Origin: Siniperca chuatsi
Taxonomy: Eukaryota > Chordata > Actinopteri > Centrarchiformes > Sinipercidae
Direction of reading: 5' to 3'
DNA: 64,000 nt
Assembly (NCBI RefSeq): GCF_020085105.1
Contig: NC_058064.1
Location: forward strand, 17,057,823-17,121,822
Positions 13,141 to 46,329 of the stretch are shown piece by piece. The notes beneath the pieces are model-generated. The model saw only the letters and a list, made by a program, of their open reading frames with translations. It was not told the origin of the DNA and did no database searches. Every line of letters begins with the position of its first letter. Within the stretch, counting starts at the first letter, position 1. Made by a program: the position numbers and the translations under genes.

Positions 13141-13651
13141 TATGTCTGTACGCTTAATATGAAGCAACAGCCAGGAGATGGTTAGCTTATCTTAGCATAA
13201 AGTAAGGAAACAAGGAAACAGCCAGCCTTGCTCTGTCCAGCAGTGACAAAACCTAATGACTAGCAGCTAAAATCTTACTAATTAACACATCATCCGTATG
13301 AAAACCTAAATGTAAAAGTTACAATTTGTAGTTTTATGGGGGACTGAAGGTTGCCTGGCAAATTCACGGTGATGACAAGAGGAAGTTAATGCTCCCATGA
13401 CCTCCATAAAACCATAATGAGTTTTTACACTTTGGTATTTGTATGGACTAAACATACACAGACGATATAATGTTTAGTATTGTTTATTTTACTTTACAAC
13501 CAGGCTGGCTGTTTCCAGTGTTTATGCTAAGCTAACCGGCTGCTGGCTGTAGCTACATATTTAACTTACAAACATGAGTTTGATATCAATCTTCTCATCT
13601 TACCATCTGCAAGAAAGCGTATTTCCCAAAATGTGGAATTGTTCCTTTTAA
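13141..13651 (+). mobile_element. Palindromic MITE-like element, copy A, inside the elk3 3'UTR
   Basis: Landmarks shared with copies at 15586-16247, 35020-35566, 35790-36130 and 50338-50794 are: 'aacagccagc..tggttagctta', 'gctctgtcc..agtgacaaaa', 'gctaagctaaccggctgctggc' and the end 'cttctcatcttac..tctgcaagaaagcgtatttcccaaaatgt'. The two ends are inverted versions of each other in the better-preserved copies. This copy is truncated at its left end. It has no coding capacity, so it would need enzyme from elsewhere to move. Confidence 0.75.
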
Positions 13652-14333
13652 TTTGATCATAAAATGGGACCATAACTGGATGATTAAAGGCCATAGGCTA
13701 CACAGGCCATTAACTTGCCAAGATAGCGGCCAGCAAGTAGTGGGCGATTGTATTTTCTTTTTCCTGTGCCTTCCTTTAAATAGACCAAAACATGAACAAT
13801 TTTGGGTGTTCACAACCGTAAACCAATGGCTGTGTCTCATTTATCAACCTTCAACCCAACCTGTCATTTTGGGGACATAAAACAAGTTCAATGAATGACA
13901 AATTTTTGTTACACTTGCTATACGTTTGTCCAGATTGTGGTCACATGAGATGAATCCCTCACTGACTCCTAGCAGTACACCTGCTAGCCAGTATGCTAAA
14001 ATGTTGTGGAAGTCTTCATTTTGTCTTCTGTATTGCTTTGACTTGACGCTGTGAACTTTTTTAAAATCTTTGTATAGTTTAATGCTTTTTTTTTTTAAAT
14101 GCACTGTATTTGTAAGCCTTGTACCAGCTGTGCCTTCAATATTATAAGACTTGTGTAAATGTATTAAGCTTTAAACCAGGTTTTAATAGACATTCCAGGT
14201 CAAAATTGCACAAAAACCTTTTTTTTTGTAGAATGGCTCCTGGTTATTTTTATAGAGAAATTAATGGAAATGTATTCTCAGTGATGTGCTTGTGTTTTGC
14301 TGTTTTGTAAAGAAAATTGTTACTGTTGTTTGG

Positions 14334-14339
14334 AATAAA
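14334..14339 (+). terminator. elk3: Poly(A) signal AATAAA of elk3
   Basis: First canonical hexamer downstream of the elk3 stop, in GGAATAAAATG, followed by T-rich sequence. The reading of cdk17 from the other strand starts its own 3' region beyond this point, so the two genes are tail to tail. Confidence 0.6.
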
Positions 14340-15585
14340 ATGAATAACTTTTCAGAATTACTATATTCATTTTAGTTGGTAATACACACTCTTTCACCAC
14401 TCAAAGAATGACTGCTGCACAGACTGTTTATGAAACAGATTAAATTTACTTTCGATGGTTATGAGAAATAAATAGTTCCAGTAAAAAGAGTCACACACCA
14501 ACTGTTGACCGGCAGCTCAGTGTTTCAGAGAGGTCGAATTCACAACAAAGCAGGCCTTCCATGCATCAGGCACACAGACACACTCACACGAGTTCAGACA
14601 TGTTCACATAAATTCAGGTCATTCATACATTTGAAAAAGTTTTACAATGATAAATATCTTTGCCGTTGTAGTATCTGCTTTCGTGCATGTCACTTCTGTC
14701 AAAAAAAAACTGCTATTAGCAGAAACGCAGTTTGCAGTTAACAGTGGAATAATCCTGCATTCTCATGTGTGAAATGTGTAAAAAATGAAAAAGACATAAT
14801 TCTTTTTTTAAGTTTCAGTGAAGCATCCAGACACGCAGATACAGTACATATGAAATACAATGAGGGGAAGAAAAAGGGGCAATGGGTCAATGTAATACAG
14901 GATGTCTACCATTAATATAATGAATTTTTCCTGTGAACACAATAAGTTACATTATTTGAAATGTAAACCGTTAACAGTGTCTTCCAGCTGTATTTATTTT
15001 GTGACAGTTTGCATTGAGCTTTAATTTGAGCTCATTTATTGAGCTTTTGAAAATAATTTAATCCACGTTGTCAAAGGTTTTGAAATGATGAGAAACACAG
15101 TATGTTTACAGGATTATCACACTATTAGCTGCAAACTGTGTTAATGTTTATTACACTAATGCTCTCAGATATTAATGTGTTTATCAAACATTAGTAGTGC
15201 TTCCAGCACACATACCCACTCAGTATGTTGGAACAGAGAACTTCAGTGTTGCTCGAATCCTTTAAATCTCAACAGACAATTAATGTGAAATTTTCATGTA
15301 GATGTTGAGCAAAAGAGCTGCAGTTACAGGAAAATCTCCCTCAGATCTTCTCACACTCTTACATGTTCAACCAGTGATGTTCAATGCATTCCTAGTGTTA
15401 TTTAGTGCAGAAGCTCATACACTGCACTCACTTCTATTTTTTTTGCTACTGTGAGTGTAGAAAGTGCCTTTTCCATGATGGATTTCTCCTGTGTGACTTG
15501 AATTCTGGAACAAAATGGCAGCTCTGGAGCTCTTGCCCTTTGATTCTGAAAGTTTGACACTAAAACTTGATGTATACCACGAATC

Positions 15586-16247
15586 TTTTGGGATATAGGC
15601 TTATTCACTTTCTTGCCAAAAGTTCGATTAGAAGATTGATACCACTCTCACATCTGTACAATAAACATGTAGCTGGAGCCAGCAGCTGGTTAGGAACAGG
15701 GGGAAACAGCTAGCCTGGTTCTGTCTAAAAGTGACAAAATCTGCCTACCAGCTCCACTGAAGCTCACTAATCAACACTTAACATCTTGTTTGTTTAATTC
15801 ATACAAGAACCAAAGTGTAAAAACAACACATTACGGTTTTAACGTGGCGTTAAAGTCAGGACTATGTCTTGGCCAGCTTAGCAACCTCACAGTGTCTACA
15901 AGACTCCAAGAAGTTAGTGTGTCTGGCCAAGAAATAGTTCAGCACATCAACCCCTGTAAAACCACAAGTCGTCTTTTTTACACTTTGTTTTTTGTACAAA
16001 TTAAACAAATAAGATATATAACACATTCATTGGTGAGTTTTAAAAGTGTTGGAAGGCAGATTTGTTACCTTTGGTAAGAACCAGACTAGCTGTATCCCTG
16101 ATTGTAGTCTTTATGCTAAGCTAACAGGGTCCTGGTGCTAGCGTCATATCTACTGTACAGACGTGAGAGTGGCATCAAACTTCTCATCTTACTCTCGCAA
16201 CAAAGCGAATAAGCATATTTCCCAAAATGTCAAACTATTCCTTTAAA
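15586..16247 (+). mobile_element. Palindromic MITE-like element, copy B, in the cdk17 3' region
   Basis: Both ends are preserved as inverted repeats. The left end is TTTGGGATATAGGCTTATTC with 'tagaagattgataccactctcac'. The right end is 'gtgagagtggcatcaaacttctcatc' with 'gaataagcatatttcccaaaatgtcaaactattcctttaaag'. The interior contains 'gctagcctggttctgtc', 'tcttggccag' and 'ctgtttatgctaagctaac'-type segments as in copy A. It has no reading frame for a transposase. Confidence 0.8.
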
Positions 16248-17620
16248 GTGATAAAACACTTTTTGCTATCACATAGCAACTGGAAATGTCTGGACAAGCA
16301 GAGACTACACCTTTGTTGGTTCACAGGAATAAGACAAAAACTCACCGCAACTAAATTAAGCCAGGAATGCAAAGCACACCAGTAGATATTTAAGTGTTGA
16401 AGCGATTTTCAGGAGATCATCCATTTGCTTCAGTAAACATGCAGTAAAAAGTGAGACTTCTCAACTGCCTTCATCTGTTGCATCACGGTCAGTTGCAAAC
16501 AACACAGCGGGCAGTTAAATCATTTCAATTTGAAATCTTTTTTTTTTTCTTGTGTACAAATGCTGGAGAGAGTGGTGGTCCGCCAAGTGGAAAACAACCA
16601 TTTCGCTTTTTGAACACCCCACCCTGATCTGATCCCCCACTATCCCCCATCCCCACTACCCCCTCCGAAAAACATGCCACAATGACACTGTTGTTTCACA
16701 TGGAGAGGTCAAAGGTCACAGACAGAGAGAACACATCTTAATACTGTTGGGTAACTCGGCCGTGTCAAGGCCCAGGTCCCTGATTCCAAAAAAAACACAC
16801 TGAAGTGCAAGTTAAAAACAAAGAGTTACTGCAGTGAGATCTCCAAATGCACACAGAGCGAGAAAGTGTAGCTTGCATTATTTTTTTTTTTTTTTAAAAA
16901 GCACTGAAGTCCTGGCAGTTTTGTGAGGGGTTTAAGGAAGGCTTGCTGGCTTCCTGTGGGACGTCACGTGACTTCCTGTTCATCTCCAGTATTCCTCCTC
17001 TTACATCTGTGCTTTTCGCTCATCTTCCCAACTGTTTGTCTCTGCCCTTCTCTTCAGTTTTGGTCCTAGCCAGAATGGCCAAAAGAACTGAAAGCTGGTG
17101 TCATGTTCTCCCAGTTTGATTGGACTCTGTGTGTGCTTCTTTAACCCACAGCCCAAAACTGTTACCACAATCCACTCACAGTCCTGCTTTTTGACCCTCA
17201 GTGTAACCGCTCAGAGGGTAGCAGGGCCTCTAGAGGAAGAGTCTGACTGAAAGATTTTGGAAAAATGACGCAGAGGAATCCAGAGGAACCATTTTTTTCC
17301 CCGACCAAGACCTTCTAGCGTCCTAGTCTTTCTAAACCTGGAAATGTTGTAGACTTCAGTCACGGAAGCTCGAAGAAAAACAAAACATAAACTCCAAATA
17401 TATATAGATATACATATTTATAAAAAAAAATAATAATCTAAAGAAACTGAAGCGTTCGGTCTCCAAGCACAACAACAAGAACAACAACTTGGATCACAGC
17501 GTCAACGTCAACATCAGTGGAATTTTAACTCAAACGAAGCCGGAGAATCATAGTCAGAAGAAAAACAATAGTAACCTTACTGACTGCTTAACTGTGCATG
17601 GCGTCTCGAGTTCACATCAG

Positions 17621-17622
<2 letters not shown>

Positions 17623-17658
<36 letters not shown>
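17623..17658. repeat. (AC)18 microsatellite
   Basis: A perfect AC run within the probable cdk17 3'UTR, about 240 bases beyond the stop codon on the minus strand; the mRNA would carry it as GU repeats. Confidence 0.95.
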
Positions 17659-17660
<2 letters not shown>

Positions 17661-17897
17661 TGTGTTATATACAGACAGTAGTAGTTTAGCAGCAAAAAAT
17701 TCAACCTCACCCCGCCCCCAATAAATAAACACAGTCTCCAAATAGATTCAACCCAGAGTCACTCGCGCAGAGGGGTGTGTGTGCATGTTTGTGTGTGTGC
17801 GGGGGGGGGTGTCACTCCGAGGGGAGGTGGGCTCATGCGAGAGGTTGGTGGGAAGTGACGAAGAAGTCGGGCAGTTGGCCATCGTCTTCATGAGACC

Positions 17898-37595
<19,698 letters not shown>

Positions 37596-39194
37596 AGCAG
37601 GGCAATGCACGGCCTGCAGGACACACAGAAACACACAGTCAACAATTCAGCAGTAATGGACTGATACACAAGTAGACAAATGCACACAACATTTAGAGGA
37701 CTGTTTTGTTGTCGTTGTTGTTAGTGTGTGTGTGCGCACACAGCGTGGGGGATTCCAAAAGCCTCCGTACAATCCAAAATAACTCAGCTCATGAATAACG
37801 TAAAGCTGCTTTTAATCCAATATTCATTCACTCAGCAAATGCTTGAACAGCACATGAATAAAGCATGAATAAAGGATGAATATCACAGCCTTGAATACAG
37901 CTTTTTTCACTTACACACACACATTTATACAGGGAGAAATTTATTAACTCTAATTGAAGGAGGAGAGAGTCAAATCAGTTAGCAGACATACACACACACA
38001 CATCTGCAAACACATGCGAGTGTTGTTCCCGACGAATGTGTTTGTGTTGACGCAGCAGTCGTCCAGGTCACAGGAAACACCTTGCTCAATCTGCCTCAAG
38101 CCAGTCCCTGCTCATTGTGTTGCTGTGTTAACGCCCCATGCAAGTGTATGTGAGTGTGTGTGTGCGCGAGGAATGGGCACGTTGGGTGAGTGGAGGAAAT
38201 GCAGCGAGGAAGCAGCAGCAGAAATGCCCCGCCCATCCCGCCCGACCCTCAGCGCAAACCAAACTGACCCCTGCCGTCACCATCTCTCGCTCTCTCTTTC
38301 TTTCTCTCTTCCTCTTTCTCTCTTTCGGTCTCTCTCAAGGTCGTTAGCTCCCCTCATCCTCATGAGACACCATCTGCCTGTCTGGTTACACACACGCGCA
38401 CTCACACACACACACACACACACCCCTTCAGCAATTTGTCATTCACAACACTGCGTGGCGAGAATGACTTCATCAATCAGTGTCGCAGCGTGTGGCCACA
38501 ATCTCACACCGACACACAACACACAACCACAACCTGTTCATTGGATTCTGTATATTCTGTAAACACACACGCATTTATGGAAAATATAAGTGCTTGTAGG
38601 TTTGTGTGTGTGCGCATGTGTGGGGACATGACCTGAATTTGCTCTCAGCTGGCTGCAGTCGGTCTAATTAATCGATTAGTTGATTAATCAGATTTATTTC
38701 AACATTATTGCTTTGGCTAGTGGAACTTCTGCGTAACCAACAACTATTTGGGGTGGTGATGCAAACTAAAAGTACTCAGAATAATGGAAAGTTTGAACAT
38801 TGGCAATTCCATGACAAATGAGAATATGCCATCTGCTAATAAAGACTGTGTGATATGATCGAAAGCTCCATAACAAGCAAGTAATTAAACCTTTAGTTGA
38901 GAATGTTTTGTCAACTCAGAGTAGTCTTCAGCAGAGCTACTTAGGACTTTTATTTAGTAGTTTTCACAAAGTTACTTCTACTCAAGCCATATTCAAGTCA
39001 AGAAAGGTGATGGGGGGTTGATATGGATAAACTCTTATCACAGAATATGTGCATTTATATTAAAATATTTATAATAAATTATTTAAAACATACACACACA
39101 CACACACATTTATGATATATTTTTCTGGAAATTCAATTGAAAAACTCTTTATACCCATGAAATAAGCAGATGCAAATGTCTGTTTTTTGAAAAT

Positions 39195-39330
39195 CCAGTC
39201 AATTAAAGGGGAACACCCATGATTTTACAAATCAAAGTCTGTTTACAGGCCTTGGGGAGTACTACTGTGACAAAATAAAGTCTTTTGTGGCTCCAGAGGG
39301 AGCTGCACAAAATCCGATTAGTTGGGGCTG
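39195..39330. repeat. Fragment of a dispersed repeat
   Basis: 'ttaaaggggaacacccatgattttacaaatcaaagtctgtttacaggccttggggagtac' and 'ttgtggctccagagggagctgc' form a phrase order common in teleost genomes and overlap the family at 3480-3670 and 54764-54952. No right-hand terminal repeat found. Confidence 0.5.
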
Positions 39331-40584
39331 AAGACTAAAAGTTTGAAAATGAAAACAACCTGGGGGTGTGGAGTCAGAAAGAAGTGAGCTTACCAGACCT
39401 ATGTAGCCCACTCCTCATCTCTGCTTGAGGCTAGCGGATCGAGGCTATATTAGCCGCTTCTAGCATAACACACCCGGATCTCTGACCGAACTGTCAGCGG
39501 TCTAGTTGCATTGTGGGTAATGTAGGTGGCAGGTTTTGACAAGGATAAAGAATGCGTGGAATAAAACAGACATTATCTTTCTTCTGCTGCATTGATTTTT
39601 TTAACTAGCCAACAATGTTACAGGACTTCAAGGCTAAATTGGTGGAGCGCTCATTTAAATACCACTGATACCTTGAACAGTCAGTACACTTCATCTCATT
39701 GGTGAGTCGAACATTGCCATAAAGTACTCCTGTTCCTTGATTTCAACATTGTTCACAGTGAACCAATACAAGCAGATATATTAAAAACAGCTACCTCAGT
39801 ATAACTGGTATAGCAAAATATTGGAAGACCAATTTCTATCTGCTCACAGTATATGCCAACATGTTACACAAGTAATAGTAAGTCAAGTAATAGTACTTCT
39901 ACTTGAATTGAAAATTCTTTCCACTGCTGGTAATTTAGTAGAAGAAAAATACACTAAAATCATGGGAACAAACACAGAAAAACAGAAAAGAATTAGCAAA
40001 GATGACCAACTGACACGAGTACTAAAACACTAAAACTATGGCCTCAGAATTGACCACTGGGCTGAATCAACACCTCCGACAGCCTCAACAAAAAAATTGA
40101 AATTATGGCTGAATTCACATTTAGTAGAAGGAATTTCTGTCATGAAACATTCCCTTAAATTATTGCTTCATTTTATACTTTTTCCAGCTAATCTACAACG
40201 TACAAAGTTTGCTGTGGCATCCAGTAACGTGCATGTGATTAGCCCACATTTGAAGGGGAAGTGTGTTAAGCTGGCCCTGGTGGCCCTATCTGCATGCAGA
40301 TCTGATGATGCCATACACACAAAAAGCTATTAGACAGTCCAGAAATGTGAAAAAGGGAAATAAAATGACAGCTAATGAGACTGAAAATCCTGCTCGTAAA
40401 AATCGCCAAAATAAAATGACTGCATAGGAGAAACACTCGCACAAACACATACGCACATTCTCTCCCTCATACACACACACACACACTCACTGTATGTGAG
40501 ATAAGCGCTCTTTGTCTCCCTTGTAGAGGAGTGTAACAGAGCCGGGTTTTATCTCTGCAGCAAACCAAAACAAAGAGACTCATG

Positions 40585-40588
<4 letters not shown>

Positions 40589-40632
<44 letters not shown>
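40589..40632. repeat. (GT)22 microsatellite
   Basis: A perfect GT run in the noncoding interval upstream of cdk17 exon 1. Confidence 0.95.
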
Positions 40633-40635
<3 letters not shown>

Positions 40636-43299
40636 GACAGTACAGCATCTGGCACATATGAATGATGTGTGCGTTTGGGGAATCCAACATGAAAAGCAGC
40701 ACAAGCAATCTGCCAACGAGAGACGTAGAGGGAGAACTGAGACCCCCCGACTTTCTTTCTCTCGTTTTTAATCATCAGCATCTCCAGAAATTCTCTGACA
40801 CACACACACACACACACATTTTGACCCACATTCCCAACAACCCCACTCCATCACTCCTCTGCCCCCTCCTGGATGCCTCCCAAGTGCATTGTGGGTAGTA
40901 CATAGGAGGAGACTTCAAAGAGGGAGCGAGGGGGGAGATACAACAGGGGACAAGGCCTTATTACTGGGCTAAAAATCACACACACACACCTTCCTACCTC
41001 CATTCCTCATCTTCCTTCCTTTCTCATCCCTCCTTTTCTACTTTCTACTTTTTTTCCCTCTCTTCTTTCCCAACTCCAGTATCAGAATGAGGTAATGAAA
41101 CGGAAAATGTGCCTTTTTTATTTATTCAATCTTAGAGATGTGGGTGAAAGTGTGAATGTGAAGAGGAGGAGGAAGAGGAAGAAGATGCTTGGTGGAGAGA
41201 AGGAATAGGAGAGAGAAAGTGAGTTTATTTCGGCGAACGGAGCCATAATGGTGTCTTTGTGTTTGGTTAAGAGCCATGAAATCACCAGAGTGACTGCAGG
41301 CATGTACAGCACTGCTGAAAGAGAGAGAGAGGGTGGTGGTTCAACTCTACGTTAGGTTTGGTTTCAGTGGTTAGTTTTTGTGTTTATGGCAAATTTGGGA
41401 ATTAAAAGCACTAACTTTTTAAGGTTTCCCAAATCCAGCAGGTCATAAAGTGCATGTTCCCTTTATAATTCCTCATTAAATGTATGTTTTAAAAATTGAA
41501 TTAGTTGTCAAGCTCCCTAAACCCAACTTCCTAAAATTGGTCATCAAGCTGTGGTGCTATAATCTAAATAAGCCTAGTTGTCATGTGAAGGGCTGGGTTT
41601 CTAACCACAATACTTATTGATGCATCAAGTATCGAAAAGTGTTAAGTATCAAAAGTTGGTATCAAATGCTTGGTCAGATTCTTAGGCCCCATTTACACTT
41701 ACACCACATCTGGATGAAATTTAGATGCCTTTTAATAGACTTTTGTTTACACTTAGCCACATACCTGTGTCTCCAATGGCCAGATCACAAATCTGATTGC
41801 AATCCATCTTGGTTTCCCTGCAAATCAGGGTCAGCCCTACTCCAGCCCACCGGGTGGTGTTAAGGCACCTGAAGCTGTTTTGTAATTGCCAAAAATGTCA
41901 GAAGAAGAATAACTTGTGCACCTTAGTTTGTTGCCTATCAACCTCACGGTGACAACAAACCTTTAGAGGTGGAAGCATGTGAGTGTGTGCTCCCAAAATC
42001 TGACCAAGCATCAAGTGTGTGTGGCCCTCAAATGTAATCCCTTATCAGCTGTTTGTTCCCCAAATCAATGGATTGTTGAGTTTCAAAACAGTGTTTGTTC
42101 AATAAATCCATACTCTTAATACAAAAAGATGATTTTTTCAGATCTTCAGTTTGATGTCATATTAGTATTGAAATTAATCATAAAACTGTATTTAAAGAGA
42201 TACAATTTTTTTTTTTTTTATATCTTTGACCACAGTATCCAAAGCTCGAGCTGAGGCACAAACACTGATATCACTATCAAAAGTAACTCTTGCCATTTTA
42301 TCTAAAACGCTATCAAATTTCTCTTAAATACTTCTGTGAGATCTATAAAAGTTTCTAAAGCGGACAGCGAAAACAAGCGAAACAAAGAACAGAGGGAGAG
42401 TTGAAGGGAAGGCTGAACAGTCGCCAGCGCCGCTGTCTTCTCTAAATGAAAACACCAGATAATGCTGCTAAAACCATTGCTCAAAATAGACCCACTCATA
42501 TGAGAATCACAACCACTAAAATAGATAGAATCATCGCTTTCCTTTTGGAAAGCAGACATGAAGGAGCCGGAACAGAACAGGGCCTGTTGGGGAAATGAGA
42601 TCACATGTCAAAGAGATCTGTTGATCAATGCTCAAGTTTTATTTGTGGTTTGATCCTTAATGCTTATTGAGTCATATTGCCCAGTAGGGTTTGAGTCTGA
42701 TCAGATGTGTGTCGTTTTTAGCCCTGGCCCTAATTTTTCTCGGTGTTACCAAGATGATTGCAGAGTGATTGTGTGCAAAATGTATTTGGCAATTATTACA
42801 ATATTGTTGTAATTAAGAGTGAATGTGAACAATGCCAAAATGTACTGGTTATTAAAACTGAAAGGGTGATACACCCACATCTACTTTATATAAGAGATAA
42901 GATATGCCTGACTAAATTGTGAGTGTTACTATGTTGATTTGTTTAAAATCACTTTTTTGGAGTTGGTGCTGTATGTGTACTGTATGTTGAAGAGTAGCAC
43001 TACTGGCAAAGTTGAACCAGTGTTTCCCACTTTGATTATACACCAGCCCACATCCTCCTCCTCAAGGTCCTAAACACCAGTTCAACTGTTAGTCAAGGTT
43101 TTGCAGCTGAAGCTGTAAAAGCAGACAATAAGGAATAAGATAAGCAAGGTTTGGGTTTGGCTAGCTATTTAACTATATCGGATGCCTTTTGTTGAAACAT
43201 GTTCAACTTTTTTTTCAAGTCATAGTCACTTTTCATGAATCGACCAATCACAGTCTGGATGGGGCGGGACATTTAAAAAAGGTTGACGTGTTTATTTGG

Positions 43300-44075
43300 A
43301 ATTTCAAGTATTTGGCTGAATCCAAAGTTATGTATCGGTAAATCCCCCTTTTGTTGGAAGGATTGGATGGAAAAGGGCATTGTTACATTGGGGATGTATA
43401 TAATAATGGTATATTGAAATCTTTTGAGGACCTTGTTCAATAATTTGGAATTCCCAGGACTCAATTCTTCAGATATCTGCAAGTTCGCCATTTGCTATTG
43501 GGGATCCTTGGATCTAGGACACCAGCTCCCAAAGCTGCAGAGTTATTAGATAAAGTACTAAGGAGTGGGATAGGATATGTAAGAACATTAAAACACTGTG
43601 AAGGGATGTGAGGGTATTTCTTATTCAATTTAAGATTATGCTTCTACTGGACTCCCTCCAGATTGTTTAGACTTGGGTTAAGAGACACACCAAATTGCTG
43701 GCGATGAAAATCCGAGGAAGGTCACCTAATTCATGTTTTACGGTCCTGTGACAAAGTTCAAGAATTTTGGGCCAGGATATATGATAATCTCTGTGAGATT
43801 TCAAAGACCCAAATTCTGTTCAGCCCCAGATTATTTGTTTTAGGTGATGGGTCAGTCTTAATAGGAGGAGACAAACACATTAGAGGGTCCAAACTAGTAT
43901 TATGATAGGCAGACAGATTGTTTTCAGAGGATGGAAGACTGAAGCATGCCTTCAAAAGATGTCCTATAAACGGTTTGGAAGATTCAATGTATATATTAGA
44001 AAATAAGGGTTTAGTGCTTAATCTATGCATGGACAAAAATAGGTACTTGTCTTATTTTAAATATCTGTGTCTGAC
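43300..44075 (+). mobile_element. Degenerate LINE (L1/Tx1-like) ORF2 C-terminal region
   Basis: Broken plus-strand frames read GILKSFEDLVQ, then FFRYLQVRHLLLG, then YWTPSRLFRLGLRDTPNCWR, EEGHLIHVLRSCDKVQEFWARIYD and ILFSPRLFVLGDGSV. The order SFEDL - FFRYLQ.RH - C..C/EEG.L.H......C...FW - P...LLGD is that of the region after the reverse transcriptase in fish L1/Tx1-type LINEs. Several in-frame stops and frameshifts make it inactive. A LINE-like tail is at 44291-44325. Confidence 0.75.
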
Positions 44076-45879
44076 AAGTTAGTATTTAGCATTAACAAAT
44101 TAGAGACAACCACCCAGGTACAACAAAACACTTTCCCCCCGCTGCTGAAAAAATCCTAGAGGAAACACTGTGTATAATGCTGTACTGTATAGCAACGTAA
44201 ATGAATTAATTGTCAACAAATCCCATGAAAAGACCAAAACCAATTATGAACTGAACTTACTAACAAGTATTGCTTGTATAGGGAAAATAACACATTTCTC
44301 CATGGGACAATAAAGACTATCTAACAAAGCCTGATATACAGTAGCTCATTTCTCTGTGCCACAGAGCTCCATTGTTGTCCAAAAACTATTTAAAACACAT
44401 CAGTGAGCCCCACCATTGCACTGACATGTTCCTTCATTACAATAAACATGGGCACCGTATTTTATTATCTTTTTTATTTATCAATCCCACATACAGCGTC
44501 CTGCTGCTTGAAATACTCACTAATGCACCAAATACGTATTCATCTGTGGGTGAAAATAGTCCCTAACAAATGCACTATTTACTCCTGTTCAAGCAACATT
44601 TGCTAAAAACTACCGTGGCCAGCATTTCTAGGACTTGTATATATTGTACTGTATATTTGTAACTTGTTTTTAAGCCTTCTGTAGGAAGGAGAGTCACAAA
44701 GTATTGACAAACTAAATCATTGCTGGTTTTGGTCTTTCTAGGGGATATTTTGACAGTAAGAACAATATAGAATAACACCATCCTTTAATCTATCACGAAG
44801 GCAACAAAAATCAGCTCAGCTCCATGCCAAACATCCTACTGCATCTTCTCTATTATCTAATAACAAATTGGTTTCACATTTGTTTTCTTTGCAAATTGTG
44901 TAATAATTCAATTGTGTTCTTTATCTGTAAATGCTTCTCATTGACCGATTTCTCCCACATGTACAGCCTGCTCGCTGCCCACACACACACCACAGAATGG
45001 AAATCACAGTTTTATTTAAAACTGTGACAAACATGCCAATCACAGCGGTTTAGATGAAAAACACAGCTCAGCCTTCTCAGCTAGAAGGTGGAATCTGAAC
45101 TCACACAGGTGCTCACTTTTGATTTTTTCTCTATTACAAATGTCTGGTTTTAGGATCACAGGTAAATATAGTGTTTGCACTGCCTCAGGCCCACTTACAT
45201 CACCGTGATCATATAGAGATCGCACACTCACACACAGACACCAGGGAGTTTCCCTCCTATTGCCAGTATACATTACATTCAAAGCACCACTGTCTGTCCT
45301 ACATGATGTACACCACTACAAAGACTTCAAAGATCAGGAGCACCAAAGGGTGTCACCTCCCTAAAGCCTACAGGGTGGATGAATCCCTGCATCTGATATC
45401 TTTGACTACCACAACTGTGAAGCTTGCTTAAATAAACTATTTCTGGACAATTTCACAATGACTACTTTCTGCTGAGTCCCTTTATTTTAGCTCTGTATGG
45501 CTTTCCAGCTTGGAACGCAATAGGAGATTGCAATTTTCCAGTGAATGAATATTCCCTGAATTTCCCATGTCCTATAAGTGTCTAGATTTTGTGTTTTAGA
45601 TGGTTTTTCACCCATTTCAGCTGAACCCTACCGAGTACAGTCACAAGCATGTGTTTGTGCAGCTATGAGAACACACACAAACATAGCATCAGTGCTGCTG
45701 CCCGGTGCAGTGGGCGCTTTCCACTGAAAGACCCTTTGTTTTGCTTCAGAGAAACTAAAAAGGAGCTTCAGCATGACTGACCCAGAGGCAAACAGGAATA
45801 TGCAAAAGGGACTTTTAGTTCCTAGCTTAGTTCCTCTGGTTGTTCATTCCTGAAACTTTTTGGTCAAAAAAGGGGCTTA

Positions 45880-46260
45880 AGTCTGTGACAATGCTAACAT
45901 GTGATGTTTAGCAGGTACTGTACAATGTTTACCATGTTTACATCTTCGTTTAGTATGTCAGCATACGCTAATTAAACAGTAAACATAAAATACAGCTGAG
46001 GCTGATGGGAATGTCCTTAGTTTTGCAGAGATTTTGTCATAAACCAAAGTATTGGACAAATTACTATTTTGACCTGATGATGGCGCTAAATGGAAAGTGA
46101 AGGAATCACCAAAGTCATTAGGATTCATCCTCTGGGCACCATGAATGTCTGTGCTACATTTCATGGCAATCCATTGAGATATTTCAGTCTCGACCAAGGT
46201 ACTGGACCGACTGACCAACCAAAGGACCAACATTGCCATCACTAGAGCCACGTCACAGGT
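45880..46260 (+). repeat. Dispersed repeat with 'caccaaagtcattaggattcatcctctgg' core
   Basis: Contains 'tttagcaggtactgtacaatgtttaccatgttt', 'gacctgatgatggcgctaaatg', 'ccatgaatgtctgtgc', 'catttcatggcaatccattgagatatttcagtc' and 'caacattgccatcactagagcca'. I know this phrase order as a very common repeat of spiny-rayed fishes. A partial copy is at 32770-33040. Confidence 0.7.
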
Positions 46261-46329
46261 ATATCAGGGTCTTGTGTAAGATAGAGCATGAGAATGATAG
46301 ATGGCAAATAGGTGTAATATCAGCAGTAA

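Larger units (their letters stand above)
12541..14360 (+). other. elk3: elk3 3'UTR with poly(A) signal
   Basis: No canonical AATAAA is seen after the stop until 14334-14339 (GGAATAAAATG), giving a 3'UTR of about 1.8 kb. An ATTAAA variant near 13683 could serve as an earlier site. The region contains a palindromic dispersed element (13141-13651). From 14360 to about 14990 I see nothing else that can be named. Confidence 0.6.
14990..17897 (-). other. cdk17: Probable 3'UTR of cdk17
   Basis: Downstream of the cdk17 stop (minus strand) I find no canonical AATAAA (TTTATT on the plus strand) until 15147-15152, then 15035-15040 and 14993-14998. The 3'UTR would therefore be about 2.7-2.9 kb. It would include a palindromic element (15586-16247), A- and T-runs near 16540 and 16880, and a CA repeat at 17623-17658. 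GTCACGTGAC at 16965-16974 is a perfect E-box palindrome next to two TTCCTG (ETS-type) cores; its function is unknown. Confidence 0.5.

Noticed and set aside
37954..38562. Plus-strand open frame of 202 residues
   Set aside because: It runs through CA repeats and a CT-rich tract, is full of His-Thr and Ser-Leu runs, and has no recognisable domain; it is a composition artefact.
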